From Ignavibacteria bacterium (lineage in GTDB: Bacteria > Bacteroidota > Ignavibacteria > Kapaibacteriales > UBA2268): 45,783 nucleotides of DNA. The stretch is taken from contig JAERMQ010000041.1 of NCBI GenBank assembly GCA_016844745.1, positions 1-45,783 of the forward strand, read 5' to 3'. Within the stretch, counting starts at the first letter, position 1. Each line of letters begins with the position of its first letter. Under the pieces are notes generated by a model. The model saw nothing but the letters and a program-made list of their open reading frames with translations, searched no databases and was not told the origin of the DNA. Of the stretch, positions 1-8,881 are shown in pieces. Position numbers and translations under genes: made by a program.

Positions 1-58
1 TTGAAAAAGGGGATATCAGTTGTCCCCACTTTTTCAAAGGGGGTTAGGGGGTTTCTCT
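1..58. repeat. C/G-rich palindromic repeat, cut by window edge
   Basis: This is the right part of a palindromic element whose best full copy lies at 936-1014. The inner arms (TTGAAAAAGGGG and CCCC..TTTTTCAAAGGGGG) and the right end (GTTAGGGGGTTTCTCT) are visible; the left arm lies outside the window. Elements of this type are scattered through many FCB and cyanobacterial genomes. No coding potential is seen here. Confidence 0.8.
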
Positions 59-106
59 TTGTTGAAATTGTTGTTTTTTTTGAAACCAGAAAAATCTGTC
101 ATTGGT

Positions 107-158
107 AACTTGTTTCAGAATCCAGTCCCAGTGCGGTTTATGGATTCTGAAACAAGTT
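107..158. repeat. Inverted repeat, 18-base perfect arms
   Basis: The left arm at 107-124 (AACTTGTTTCAGAATCCA) is the exact reverse complement of 141-158, with a 16-base spacer. The flank 'cagaatgacatt' that follows is also found at the end of the palindrome at 37103-37178. A related copy with two mismatches sits at 829-890, on the other side of the response regulator gene. It is probably a MITE- or REP-like element and would fold into a strong hairpin if transcribed. Confidence 0.8.
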
Positions 159-261
159 CAGAATGACATTCTTCAGAAGTCTCTATATGATTGATTGAAA
201 GATAAAAAAGTTCACTTATTAGGATTATTTATTTGTTATATAATAATGCAGGAAGGTAGTT

Positions 262-786
262 ATGAGTGTTTATAGTACAAAAAAAATTTTAGTTGTAGAT
301 GACGAACACGATGTCAGGGCTTACCTGAAATCGGCTCTTGAAGATTATGGTTTTGTTGTCATAACCGCTTCCGATGGATTTGAAGCATTAGAAGTGCTTA
401 AATCCAATATCCCTGATTTAATATCTTTAGACCTTGTCATGCCACGTCATTCGGGAATTAAATTATTTCATGACTTGCGAAAAAATAAGCAGTGGCTGAA
501 CATTCCCGTTCTGATAGTTACCGGTCATGCAAGAGATGATTTGGGGAAATCAGACTTAGATACTCTGATAATGCAGGGTGCAGGTATATATCTTGAAAAG
601 CCGGTAAAACCTGATAATTATGTTTTAAAAGTATGCCAATTATTGAATATCGAACCTCCGGAAGATTTAAAAAATCATCAAGAAGAAAATGTTGATGATT
701 TAAAGGACAAATTAACCAAAAGTCTGGCAGGAGCCGATACGGAAGCATTGAAAAGGGCATTGGATGCTTTAAAACCTAAAAATTAA
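262..786 (+). CDS. Response regulator receiver protein (stand-alone)
   Basis: This is a CheY-like receiver domain (residues 8-130) with a short tail and no recognisable DNA-binding or enzymatic output domain. The canonical residues are in place: acidic pair D13/D14, phospho-acceptor D57 in 'SLDLVMP', T87 in 'IVTGHA' and K113 before a cis-type proline in 'LEKPVKP'. It should be phosphorylated by a histidine kinase encoded elsewhere, since no kinase is present in this window. The tail (about 131-174) is charged and probably helical, and might contact a partner. The start is supported by a Shine-Dalgarno-like GGAAGG upstream, and a TATAAT hexamer lies about 25 bases before the ATG. The gene is isolated, with palindromic repeats on both sides. 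The family call is firm; the output is unknown. Confidence 0.92.
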   Translation: MSVYSTKKILVVDDEHDVRAYLKSALEDYGFVVITASDGFEALEVLKSNIPDLISLDLVMPRHSGIKLFHDLRKNKQWLNIPVLIVTGHARDDLGKSDLDTLIMQGAGIYLEKPVKPDNYVLKVCQLLNIEPPEDLKNHQEENVDDLKDKLTKSLAGADTEALKRALDALKPKN

Positions 787-828
787 TTATCCGTTGAATT
801 TATTTTTTGGTAGTTCTAAAAATTGTCG

Positions 829-890
829 TTGGTAACTTGTTTCAGAATCCAGTGCCAGTGATGTTTATGGATACTGAACCAAGTTACCAA
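829..890. repeat. Inverted repeat related to 107-158
   Basis: The left arm at 829-851 pairs with 868-890 with two mismatches over 23 bases. It shares AACTTGTTTCAGAATCCAGT and the neighbouring CCAGTG with the copy at 107-158. It lies just after the stop of the response regulator gene, in the convergent gap before the VOC gene, so it could also act as a terminator hairpin. Confidence 0.75.
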
Positions 891-935
891 TGGCAGATTT
901 TTTTTAATTAAAAATAATGGCAACAATTTCAATAA

Positions 936-1014
936 AGAGAAACCCCCTAACCCCCTTTGAAAAAGGGGGAATTGGTTGTCCCCCCTTTTTCAAAGGGGGT
1001 TAGGGGGTTTCTCT
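936..1014. repeat. Perfect C/G-rich palindromic element (34-base arms)
   Basis: The arm at 936-969 is the exact reverse complement of 981-1014, with an 11-base spacer (970-980). The ends read AGAGAAACCCCCTAACCCCC and its complement. This is the reference copy for the partial copy at 1-58 and the cluster at 26604-26721. It fills most of the gap between two convergent genes and ends 22 bases before the VOC gene's stop codon. Confidence 0.88.
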
Positions 1015-1036
1015 TGAATTTGTCATTGCTTATTAT

Positions 1037-1450
1037 TTATTTTGTCCTGCCTGTTACAATTTTATCATACTCAATGTCGTTGGGTTCCCATAATTCAATT
1101 TTATTGCCTTCCAAATCTAAAATATGAATGAATTTTCCGTATTCAAAATTCTCAATTTCGTCAAGTATAGTTACTCCTTCGATTTTCAATTGTTCAACTA
1201 ATTCAACCAAATTTTCAACGCGGTAGTTGAACATAAAATCTTTGACTGAAGGCTCGAAGTAAGTAGTCTTTTCATTGAATGGGCTCCATTGAGTAAATCC
1301 TTTTTTCGTGGAGTCGCTGCCCTGATACCACTCAAAATTGGTTCCATACTCGTCAGTGTCCAAACCCAAATGCGTTTTATACCATTCTTTAATTGAATCG
1401 GAGTCTTTGCACTTGAAAAATATTCCCCCGACTCCCGTTACTCTTTTCAT
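1037..1450 (-). CDS. VOC family (glyoxalase/bleomycin resistance-like) protein
   Basis: This small cytosolic protein of 137 residues has the length of a two-module vicinal-oxygen-chelate domain. The N-terminus 'GVGGIFFKCKDSDSIKEWY' and the C-terminal 'FIHILDLEGNKIELWEP' are the typical first and last strands; the His and Glu in the latter are in positions used for metal binding. VOC members include glyoxalase I, dioxygenases and antibiotic-binding proteins, and the sequence alone does not say which applies. The start ATG is preceded by GAGGAAAG on the minus strand. It is not in an operon: the next minus-strand gene upstream starts about 2 kb away, and downstream lies a palindromic repeat. A role in detoxification is possible but is only an inference. 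Confidence 0.85.
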   Translation of the reverse strand: MKRVTGVGGIFFKCKDSDSIKEWYKTHLGLDTDEYGTNFEWYQGSDSTKKGFTQWSPFNEKTTYFEPSVKDFMFNYRVENLVELVEQLKIEGVTILDEIENFEYGKFIHILDLEGNKIELWEPNDIEYDKIVTGRTK

Positions 1451-1606
1451 TTTCTTTCCTCATTTAAGAATTTCACCAAATTGCAAAAGTCCAATAGATA
1501 GTATTAGGGAGATAAAAAACCTAATATAGAATTTCATATTTCTCTGCAAAAAATGATAGAATTAAAATCAAAATTCTTATAATAGTATCACTACAATAAT
1601 GTATTC

Positions 1607-3526
1607 CTATTTAGTCCTTACAACACGAAATCCGATATTGTTGTACCTATAGTCAGGGTAGTTAGCATTTCGTTTAGCTGAAAGGCAAAGATAATTGTTT
1701 TCGGAAAACGAACCCCCGCGGAAAGAACGAGTCATACACGTACTTGGTCCTGTCGGATCATTAAAAGTTCCTTCATTATAACCATAAAAACAATTTGAAC
1801 ACCATTCCAATACATTTCCATGCATATCAAATAAACCAAATTTATTGGCAGCTTTTTGACCAACAGGGTGTGTTGTGTTGTAAGAATTCTTTAAATACCA
1901 ACCAGCAGAATCAAGCTGACTCTCAGTATTACCTGAATAGTAATTTGTTCCTGTTCCGGCACGGCAGGCGTATTCCCATTCAGCTTCAGTTGGAAGACGG
2001 TAACCATTCTTTTTGAAATCGCAATGCCATATATCTAAAGTATAACATTGTTCCAATCCCTCTTTCTTTGATAACTCATTGCAAAACTGAACAGCATCGT
2101 ACCAAGTAACCTGCTCTATTGGATTATTTAGTTTGCTAAAAAAATAGCTTTGGTTTGATCCTGTTATTTCGGTGTATTGCTTTTGTGTAATTTCATACTT
2201 ACTCATATAAAATGCCTTAGTTATTTTTACTGTATGAACAATATAAGCATTGTCAACACCATCCTGACCCATCTGGAATGTACCAGCAGGAATAAGAACC
2301 ATTTCGATTGTTGATGGACTGTCACTTGATTCCAAAGTAAAATCCACTTCGTTACTTTTTACTCCATTTATTGTTACTGATACTTTTCCACTTGATGCTC
2401 CTACAATTACTTTTACTTTTATAAGTGTATCACACCAGTTTATATATTGAGTAGCTTTTGTATTGTTGAAAGAAACAAAGCTCAGACCTTGTCTTGATAT
2501 GAATCCTGAACCGGTTAAAACAATATCATTGCCAATAGAGGCTGAAGTAGGAGTGATGGATGAAATTACTGGTGCAGTATCTCCATTATCCATTACACAT
2601 CGTATGTAAAATCCATATCGCTTATTGATTTTTTCCCTATGAATAAAGCCAACATTGTAACCTAAGCGTCTTTTCCATGCATTAATAGTATCTACCTCCT
2701 TAGAAGACCACCAATCGCAATATCCTTGAAGGTTATGAAATTCACCAAGATAATAGCGGATACCATTTGGGAATGCGGAAAATCCACTTTCATTTGTTGT
2801 TCGAAAATTATATCCCCAAGCCTGTCCAGTCGCTTTTAATTTTCCACCTTCATTTGTTCCTCGCCATTCTGTACTATTTACCTGTGATTTTGTCATTCCA
2901 AGTGATTGTTCCAATATTTTCCATTCTTCATCAGTTGGAACATGCCAACCAATTGGAGCCAAAACCCTATAGTCACTTATCGCGAACCAATTATATAATT
3001 TGCCAATATTTTCATCTATTTCATCATTATTTTGATAATAGCACATTCCGCCCGTATATAATTTAGACCAATCATCAGAATCTCTTACATTGGGTATTGA
3101 ATCTCCATTTCTATAATGGTCAACATTAAGATTCTTCAGCATCCAAACCTGCGAGCCGATTGAAAGCGGTTGATAAATATCCTGGTAAAAGTAAATGCTG
3201 TCCACCAATGATAATTTAATACTTTTCGGATATCCATATACAAACACGTTCATGAGTCTGTTGTTGGCTGTATCCGTATCAAATTGAATTTTGCTGATTA
3301 CTTCCGTGGGATAATAAGCAATTTGATTCTCATCGTAGAATATCTTCATTACATAATTGCTATTACTCTTGATTAGATTCATGCTGTCGATGTCATTGAT
3401 ATTGTATGTCTTGAAACTGCCATCATTCAGGTAGAATTTGATTTGCTTTTCCTGGGCATTTAGGATTAGTGATGTGAAGAAAAATGTTAAAAAAGTAACG
3501 AATAGAAAAAATAATTTGATTTTCAT
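1607..3526 (-). CDS. Secreted FISUMP / IPT-TIG / SUMF1-like fusion protein
   Basis: I place the start at the ATG at 3526 rather than the upstream in-frame ATG at 3580. A GAGG sits six bases before it, and it gives a clean signal peptide (MKIKLFFLF... ending LILNAQ). In order after this start there is a linker (25-115), a FISUMP (Fibrobacter succinogenes major paralogous) domain at about 120-315 with 'QVWMLKNLN', 'GWHVPTDEEW' and 'WWSS', an IPT/TIG Ig-like domain at about 318-400, and a formylglycine-generating-enzyme/SUMF1-like domain from about 408 to the end ('IPAGTFQMG', 'YRLPTEAEWEYACRAG', 'GNVLEWC', 'FRGGSF', 'GFRVVR'). FISUMP and SUMF1 share the C-type-lectin-like fold, so this is a tandem of two related folds and more likely a binding protein than an enzyme. 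No T9SS sorting tail is visible, so the protein may stay in the periplasm or leave by another route. Confidence 0.85.
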   Translation of the reverse strand: MKIKLFFLFVTFLTFFFTSLILNAQEKQIKFYLNDGSFKTYNINDIDSMNLIKSNSNYVMKIFYDENQIAYYPTEVISKIQFDTDTANNRLMNVFVYGYPKSIKLSLVDSIYFYQDIYQPLSIGSQVWMLKNLNVDHYRNGDSIPNVRDSDDWSKLYTGGMCYYQNNDEIDENIGKLYNWFAISDYRVLAPIGWHVPTDEEWKILEQSLGMTKSQVNSTEWRGTNEGGKLKATGQAWGYNFRTTNESGFSAFPNGIRYYLGEFHNLQGYCDWWSSKEVDTINAWKRRLGYNVGFIHREKINKRYGFYIRCVMDNGDTAPVISSITPTSASIGNDIVLTGSGFISRQGLSFVSFNNTKATQYINWCDTLIKVKVIVGASSGKVSVTINGVKSNEVDFTLESSDSPSTIEMVLIPAGTFQMGQDGVDNAYIVHTVKITKAFYMSKYEITQKQYTEITGSNQSYFFSKLNNPIEQVTWYDAVQFCNELSKKEGLEQCYTLDIWHCDFKKNGYRLPTEAEWEYACRAGTGTNYYSGNTESQLDSAGWYLKNSYNTTHPVGQKAANKFGLFDMHGNVLEWCSNCFYGYNEGTFNDPTGPSTCMTRSFRGGSFSENNYLCLSAKRNANYPDYRYNNIGFRVVRTK

Positions 3527-3569
3527 AAAAACCTCGAGCAAAATCTTTTGAATCTTATAAATCAATAAC

Positions 3570-3600
3570 CAAATATACATAAAATCAATTAAGAATCATA
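3570..3600 (-). promoter_or_regulatory. Possible Bacteroidota-type promoter for the FISUMP gene
   Basis: On the minus strand TATG, 19 bases and TATATTTG are found: an exact -7 element (TAnnTTTG) with a one-mismatch -33 element (TATG for TTTG) at the canonical distance. The -7 box ends about 44 bases before the ATG at 3526. The call rests on the same arrangement seen exactly at 8015-8045 and 37243-37273. Confidence 0.4.
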
Positions 3601-3774
3601 ATAAATTTCTAAAATATGGTAATAAGGTTTGAAAGGGTTGATTGTGACAATGCTACTAAGGTTAATGGTAATAAATAAGGTTTAAATGTTAAAAGAATAT
3701 ATATAATTGATGTAAATTTTTCAGAATAATGTTTATTTTTTGATACTTTATAATTTCTTAGCGTCTTATCATCT

Positions 3775-3871
3775 TTGCGGCTTTGCGAGAGAATTTTTCA
3801 CGCAAAGCCGCAATAAAAAAGCAAGTTCTTTTTGGATTTTGCGAGAGAATTTTTCATGCAAAGCCGCAAAG
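3775..3871. repeat. Paired 'GCGGCTTTGCG' palindromes
   Basis: TTGCGGCTTTGCG (3775-3787) pairs perfectly with 3801-3813 around the spacer 'agagaatttttca'. A second, decayed copy (about 3838-3871) repeats the same spacer and the right arm. The gap between 3527 and 3887 holds no gene; apart from this element and the promoter at 3570-3600 it is featureless AT-rich sequence. The hairpins lie just downstream of the 3888-7925 gene on its strand and may terminate its transcript. Confidence 0.75.
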
Positions 3872-3887
3872 GAATTTTTCTAATAAA

Positions 3888-6800
3888 TTACTTCAAAATC
3901 GCTACCTTCAAAATCTCTTTATTTATTGAAGATTGATAACGAATAAAATAGATACCCGATGTTATATCCCTAATATCCATCAGGTATTTGCCGGATTGTA
4001 AATCTTGAGTAGAATTATTAGAAATAACTATCAACTCATTTCCAAAAATATCAACTAAACTTATACTGAATGCTAAATCCTGGTTTTGTTCTAATTCGAT
4101 TGTAAGCTGATTCGATGCCGGATTTGGGTATAGTCTTTTAATAATTTTGCCCGACACAGCGTCATTTGGTATATCCTTGACATCCGTTACAATTCCCGCC
4201 GTAGCCGCTCCACAGCCATATCCGCCGTTTTGAGAGAAAGATACCAATTTGACCTTTTTATTGATGTTATCCGCCATGGCAAATGAAATCGATGTTTCCG
4301 CAGCAAATGCTTCTGCATAAAGTGAGTCCTTACCGTTTGCATCTGTAACATAAATCATATATCCCGATACGGTTGTATCCTTCGTGGGAGTGAGCATAAC
4401 AGTGCATAATTTTTGTGAAACGCTGAATGCGGCTGTTACATTTGTAGGTGGCTGTAAAGTAGCTCTTGGATTAATAAAGACAGTATCGCAATATGCTTCT
4501 TCAGTGCGGCTTTCACCATCATAAATTCCAAATAAATAAAATTTACATGCAGACAGGGTATCTGAAAGTGAAAAGTTTGCAGTTCCGGCATTGCCTGTGG
4601 CTTTTGCAATGTGGAATCCGTCATAATCCTTATTATCATTATCCAGCATAATATATACCGTATCTTTGTCGTTCATTCCGGTTTTATCCCATGTCACAGT
4701 AACATTATTACCGGTTAACTTGGCAACAGGTTTGAAATTCAGCTTGGAAGTTAAAGTTTGGTAAACAAAGACTGAATCATTTGAGGCAGGATTGGTGACA
4801 GTTAAGACCCACTTCCCGGCAGCAGGATTCAGCAATGCCCAGAACGATTCCTTTCCATCGGTTGAAGATGTCAAGGCAACTATTTGAACGGATGTTGCAT
4901 CTGTATATACTTTGCCGGTTGGGTCTGTTAGACTCGAAACGGGTGATTTAGTATCACTTTTAATATTAATAACTGCAAGATTAGTACCGGCTGCGATATT
5001 AATATTATTAACAATATCGCCGGCTAATAATTTATCCTTCGAAGGTTTCCCGTCTAAAGAAAAGCTGTATTCTAAATTATCTATATTGCTTTTGACAAAT
5101 GACAGTGTTCTGCCTGCTTCGCATTTGAAATAGAAGAAATCTTCATTACCCCATTCCTTATTGAAATTAACGACAAATTCCAATTTATACGGACCCCTGT
5201 TAAAAGTTTCAAAAGTCGCTTCACCATACATTAGCTTTTCTTTACCGTAAATCCACCTTGCCCAGGTCGTTCCTTTAATAGGAAATGCAAACATTGAATT
5301 TAGCCAATTATACGGAAAAGTCTTGGGGCGGAATGCCGGTAGTTCTATAGTTCCATTTAATGAGCCGGAAAATTTCGGACTTGGAAATTTATTGGACATT
5401 TTAAATCCTGCATCCCCCGAAATTAAATAATTCTTACCATCCTGAGTACCTAATTTAGCACTTCCTTTTAATTCCATCATTTTTTCACTGAAATCATAAG
5501 AAATGGACATAGAACCGATAACCTGCCATATACCTAAATACGGAGGCTTAAAAATCTGCATATCGCCTTTAAGTTCAAAATATGATGGACGTTTGTAAAC
5601 ACCGCCTGCATTGATTTCATAGAGAAGAGGAGATACTATATCCGAGAATATTCCTCCCAATTCAACTTCCAACTTGTCTCTTTCGGTTAGATTAGATACA
5701 TGACCGTAAAAACCGCTTATACCGACTGTTGTAGTTCCAAGAACAAAGAGTGGGGGCCATGATGCTTTCAATTGCCAGCCAAGGCTATCCAACTTCTTCT
5801 TGACAAATTGAACTCCACCTCCAACTGAACCGAACGGCATACCTATATTAGCCCCACCGGTGAATTTATCATTATCCCTATCGTAACTCAAACTGAAATC
5901 ATTAAGGCAAAAGCCTGGTATATACATTCCAACATTTTCTATCTTTACGCCTCCCAAATCGAAACCGACATTACGTTCAATCTTCAATCCGGTGAAGGTA
6001 ATTTTTGAACTGGAACCCGGGTGGTCTCCACATTCGCCCGCTATTCCGGGAATTGTGAAAAGACATGTCATTTCGAAACCGCGAGAGTATTTTTTACCTG
6101 ACAATTTCAAATCTTTTATTTCAAATTCGAATCCGCAAATTTTCGGAAGTACTTTAAATTGATTATTAAGGAATTTAGTAATCTTACCTTCTTCTCCTAA
6201 TAATTGTAATTCGTATTTCCCGTTATATAAAGTAAATTTTCCTATTCCTCCGCCTGGTAGAGGTATATCTTTTATATAATACTCTCCCTCTCCTTTAAAA
6301 GCGAGAGTATTAGTATCAATGGACATTGACCCGGAAAAACAGAGTATATCGTTAATCGTAATCAATCCTTCAGTTTTTAATACCGGTTTATCCGGGTCTT
6401 CCAATTCCCAGGGTTTTGATTCGGAGCAGACTAATATATTGCCGAATAATTTACAATTTCCTTTTTCAATAATATTAACTGCTGTTGAGAATTTAGAACT
6501 CGGATTATAATCTTTTTTCCATGTCCAGAATTTAACGGGATAGACGCCCGGAATTGTAGTATCCGGGATTATCAGGGTATATTTGAAACCTCCGGCTGCA
6601 TCGGTTTGACTGATTACTTCCGCTGCTTTAGGAATCATCTGGTTTTTCGCATAAACAAAAGCATCCTTAACAGGCGTTTTACTTTTATCCGTAACAGTAA
6701 ACCGGTAAGTCAATGTATCTTTCGAATAGGCAATTATTGTGGTATCCGGCTGGACTGAAAGATAAAGTTTTTTTCCGACAGTCACACTCATTGCTGTTGA

Positions 6801-7925
6801 GGCATCGGCAGAGCCTTGCTTCTTTCCAGCAAACTTAAGCAGATAATCCCCGGTAGGAGTTTTATCAGTTGTTCTGATTTTATAAGCTAACTCTCCCTTT
6901 TTATCAGTTACACCAATATCAGTCCATGATGTGGAATTATTCAAAGGATTGATTACCGAAACCTGCGCTGCTTCTACAAGCTGTTTAGCATTATTCGATA
7001 CTATTAATTTTATCGTCGCAGAATCCAACAAATCCAGCGACAATCCTCCATCGGGCTGAATATCCAATTTTAACTCATTTTTGACAATTATTTCAAAATC
7101 CACAGTATCGGTTCTATTAGTTTGTTCTTCTGCGTAGGCTTCCACAAAGTAGTTCCCCTGCTGAGTTCCGGTTGGAATGATAATTCTGTAGAAAGCATCG
7201 CCTGTTGAATCAATATCTGCAATCTTTTTAAATGCAGGGGATTGCTCAAAAGGATTTTTTAGATAAAGGGCGGCTCCGGCAGCGCCTTTACCTGCTTCCA
7301 TTACAGACATAGTCAAATCGAGTGTATCCAGTTCAATCATGGTCGCCGGGCTGCTAACCAGGTATTTCAGTGTCATCCCGGGTTTACCAATCCTGAAAGT
7401 ACCTTTGGAAAAGTGGAGTGTCGATGTTTTATAGCAATAATCAATTCTTATATCGAACGAACCTGAAATAGAGCCTGCAGCCTCATCATAACCATCTACA
7501 ATGACAGAGCCTTGAATCAGGCACATATCGCTATTGCCGCCTTGCCATGATGAGTATTTGCTTTCATCCCCGCCATATTGTTCAAGAGGGTAAGTACCCT
7601 TACCGTTGAAATTTTTCAATATGATTATCATCAGTGTCCCTCTCTGGTCGAGTGGGCATTTATACACAACACGAAGCTCGGTTTTATTCCTGAAATATAG
7701 GGTATCGGCTGTGCATTGATATGTTGCAGCGGGGCTAGTATAGCGTTCTTCCCAGGAAGCTTCGGCATACTTTTGGGCAAATAAACTATTTGACAAAGAA
7801 ATAAATAAAACGAGCAAAAACGCAAAAAGTAGAAACCTGGACTTGTTCAATACTTTCCGGCAACATTTAATATATGTAAATGAGAAAGCATTTTTGATTA
7901 CAAATGAAGTAAATTGATTTTTCAT
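3888..7925 (-). CDS. Very large secreted protein with T9SS sorting domain
   Basis: This protein of 1345 residues has a long N-terminal export signal (hydrophobic core about 31-47, cleavage likely after 'SLFAQ', residue 51) and a C-terminal T9SS type A sorting domain (about 1261-1345: 'RLYPNPASNQLTIEL', 'SGKYLMDIRDITSGIYFIRY'). It should therefore cross the outer membrane and be anchored or released. Residues about 185-490 look like three Ig/macroglobulin-like beta modules of about 100 residues (repeated 'TPTGDYLLKF', 'TIPGVYPVKFW', 'GNYFVEAYAEE'). The middle (about 490-960) is rich in Gly and beta strands ('FTGLKIERNVGFDLGGVKIENV') and matches nothing I recognise. A fibronectin-like stretch precedes the tail. 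A weak AGGAT lies before the ATG. It is divergent from the barrel genes starting at 8080, which suggests a shared surface function. Confidence 0.8.
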   Translation of the reverse strand: MKNQFTSFVIKNAFSFTYIKCCRKVLNKSRFLLFAFLLVLFISLSNSLFAQKYAEASWEERYTSPAATYQCTADTLYFRNKTELRVVYKCPLDQRGTLMIIILKNFNGKGTYPLEQYGGDESKYSSWQGGNSDMCLIQGSVIVDGYDEAAGSISGSFDIRIDYCYKTSTLHFSKGTFRIGKPGMTLKYLVSSPATMIELDTLDLTMSVMEAGKGAAGAALYLKNPFEQSPAFKKIADIDSTGDAFYRIIIPTGTQQGNYFVEAYAEEQTNRTDTVDFEIIVKNELKLDIQPDGGLSLDLLDSATIKLIVSNNAKQLVEAAQVSVINPLNNSTSWTDIGVTDKKGELAYKIRTTDKTPTGDYLLKFAGKKQGSADASTAMSVTVGKKLYLSVQPDTTIIAYSKDTLTYRFTVTDKSKTPVKDAFVYAKNQMIPKAAEVISQTDAAGGFKYTLIIPDTTIPGVYPVKFWTWKKDYNPSSKFSTAVNIIEKGNCKLFGNILVCSESKPWELEDPDKPVLKTEGLITINDILCFSGSMSIDTNTLAFKGEGEYYIKDIPLPGGGIGKFTLYNGKYELQLLGEEGKITKFLNNQFKVLPKICGFEFEIKDLKLSGKKYSRGFEMTCLFTIPGIAGECGDHPGSSSKITFTGLKIERNVGFDLGGVKIENVGMYIPGFCLNDFSLSYDRDNDKFTGGANIGMPFGSVGGGVQFVKKKLDSLGWQLKASWPPLFVLGTTTVGISGFYGHVSNLTERDKLEVELGGIFSDIVSPLLYEINAGGVYKRPSYFELKGDMQIFKPPYLGIWQVIGSMSISYDFSEKMMELKGSAKLGTQDGKNYLISGDAGFKMSNKFPSPKFSGSLNGTIELPAFRPKTFPYNWLNSMFAFPIKGTTWARWIYGKEKLMYGEATFETFNRGPYKLEFVVNFNKEWGNEDFFYFKCEAGRTLSFVKSNIDNLEYSFSLDGKPSKDKLLAGDIVNNINIAAGTNLAVINIKSDTKSPVSSLTDPTGKVYTDATSVQIVALTSSTDGKESFWALLNPAAGKWVLTVTNPASNDSVFVYQTLTSKLNFKPVAKLTGNNVTVTWDKTGMNDKDTVYIMLDNDNKDYDGFHIAKATGNAGTANFSLSDTLSACKFYLFGIYDGESRTEEAYCDTVFINPRATLQPPTNVTAAFSVSQKLCTVMLTPTKDTTVSGYMIYVTDANGKDSLYAEAFAAETSISFAMADNINKKVKLVSFSQNGGYGCGAATAGIVTDVKDIPNDAVSGKIIKRLYPNPASNQLTIELEQNQDLAFSISLVDIFGNELIVISNNSTQDLQSGKYLMDIRDITSGIYFIRYQSSINKEILKVAILK

Positions 7926-8014
7926 AAGCTATCCTATCCTTATTATTATTACAACTAAAACTTATTAAAATTTTTCAACAATTCAAAATTATATTAAATA
8001 ATTCCATTAATTAT

Positions 8015-8045
8015 TTTGAAAATATAGTATTTTAATTTAACTTTG
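8015..8045 (+). promoter_or_regulatory. Bacteroidota-type promoter (exact TTTG-N19-TAnnTTTG)
   Basis: TTTG at 8015-8018 and TAACTTTG at 8038-8045 are separated by exactly 19 bases, matching the -33/-7 consensus for the primary sigma factor of Bacteroidota. The -7 box ends 34 bases before the ATG at 8080, so a start site near 8051 would give a short leader. It would drive the barrel / barrel-OmpA / FG-GAP run of genes. Confidence 0.65.
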
Positions 8046-8079
8046 ACTAATGAAATGTATTAATTTAAAAGAAGTATGA

Positions 8080-8832
8080 ATGAAAAAATTATTACTCGTT
8101 TTATTTTTTACAACTCTCTGCAGTCCATCATTTTCACAGGAATTAAAAAAGCCTGAGGAAATTGCAGATATTGGTTTATTTGGAGGATATTCTGCTAATC
8201 AGCATATTGCATCATTTAGTAAAATAGAGGGGACTCCGTTTTGTTGTCCTAAGTTCGAATCCGGCACTGGCAGCGGATTTACATTAGGTACATTAATTGA
8301 TATTCATCTTTGGAATATTTTGTTATTTGGAATCAGAGCGGACTATACCATTCATGATGGAATTCTAAAAGATACAGAAAAAATATTTTTATCAGATACT
8401 AAGAGTGGTCAGTCTGTAAGTGGGGAGATGACCCATACTATTGATTCAAAGATTTCAACATTTGGTGGACAGCTAATATTCGGAATTAATCTTTTCGCAG
8501 ATTTAAAATTATTCTTAGGTGGTCGTGCCGGGTACATAATTACTAAAACTTTTACTACGAAAAGTGAAATAACAAAACCGTCTAATTTTCCTTTAAGATA
8601 TGATACTTTAATTTCAGGAGATATCCCAAATACTGCTTTTGCACTTTTTTCTCTTCTTGGAGGTCTCAGCTACGACATACCCTTGAATCCAAAAAAGACA
8701 ATGTCACTTACCCCTTATTTAAATATTCAATTTGGTCTTAATAATATTTCCACAAATTTAACATGGAAGACTAATTCTTTCATTGCAGGTTTGGCGTTAA
8801 AATATCATATTATTGAAGGGGACTTCTTTTAG
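8080..8832 (+). CDS. Outer-membrane beta-barrel protein, OmpA-less paralogue of the next gene
   Basis: A 20-residue signal peptide (MKKLLLVLFFTTLCSPSFSQ) is followed by about 230 residues of alternating hydrophobic/polar beta strands typical of small outer-membrane barrels. It aligns along its whole length with the first 250 residues of the next gene: 'FGGYSANQHIASF', 'CCPKFESGTGSG', 'MTHTIDSKISTFGG', 'LGGLSYDIPLNPKKT', 'IAGLALKYHII'. It stops where the paralogue continues into a proline-rich linker and OmpA domains. The first 35 coding bases of the two genes are identical, pointing to duplication. A vicinal Cys pair follows strand 2. It is 49 bases upstream of its paralogue, in the same operon behind the promoter at 8015-8045. 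It might form a peptidoglycan-free version of the same barrel. Confidence 0.85.
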   Translation: MKKLLLVLFFTTLCSPSFSQELKKPEEIADIGLFGGYSANQHIASFSKIEGTPFCCPKFESGTGSGFTLGTLIDIHLWNILLFGIRADYTIHDGILKDTEKIFLSDTKSGQSVSGEMTHTIDSKISTFGGQLIFGINLFADLKLFLGGRAGYIITKTFTTKSEITKPSNFPLRYDTLISGDIPNTAFALFSLLGGLSYDIPLNPKKTMSLTPYLNIQFGLNNISTNLTWKTNSFIAGLALKYHIIEGDFF

Positions 8833-8881
8833 AAATTATTTTTTTGAATTAAAACAAATGTTAAAATAATAAAGCAAAAGA

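Noticed and set aside
228..235. A Bacteroidota -7 box before the response regulator gene (TTTATTTG)
   Set aside because: The second base does not fit and no TTTG stands 19 bases upstream; a TATAAT is nearer but has no convincing -35 partner.
1607..3526. A true formylglycine-generating enzyme for sulfatases
   Set aside because: No sulfatase is nearby, and the fusion to FISUMP and IPT domains fits a binding role better; catalytic Cys residues could not be placed with confidence.
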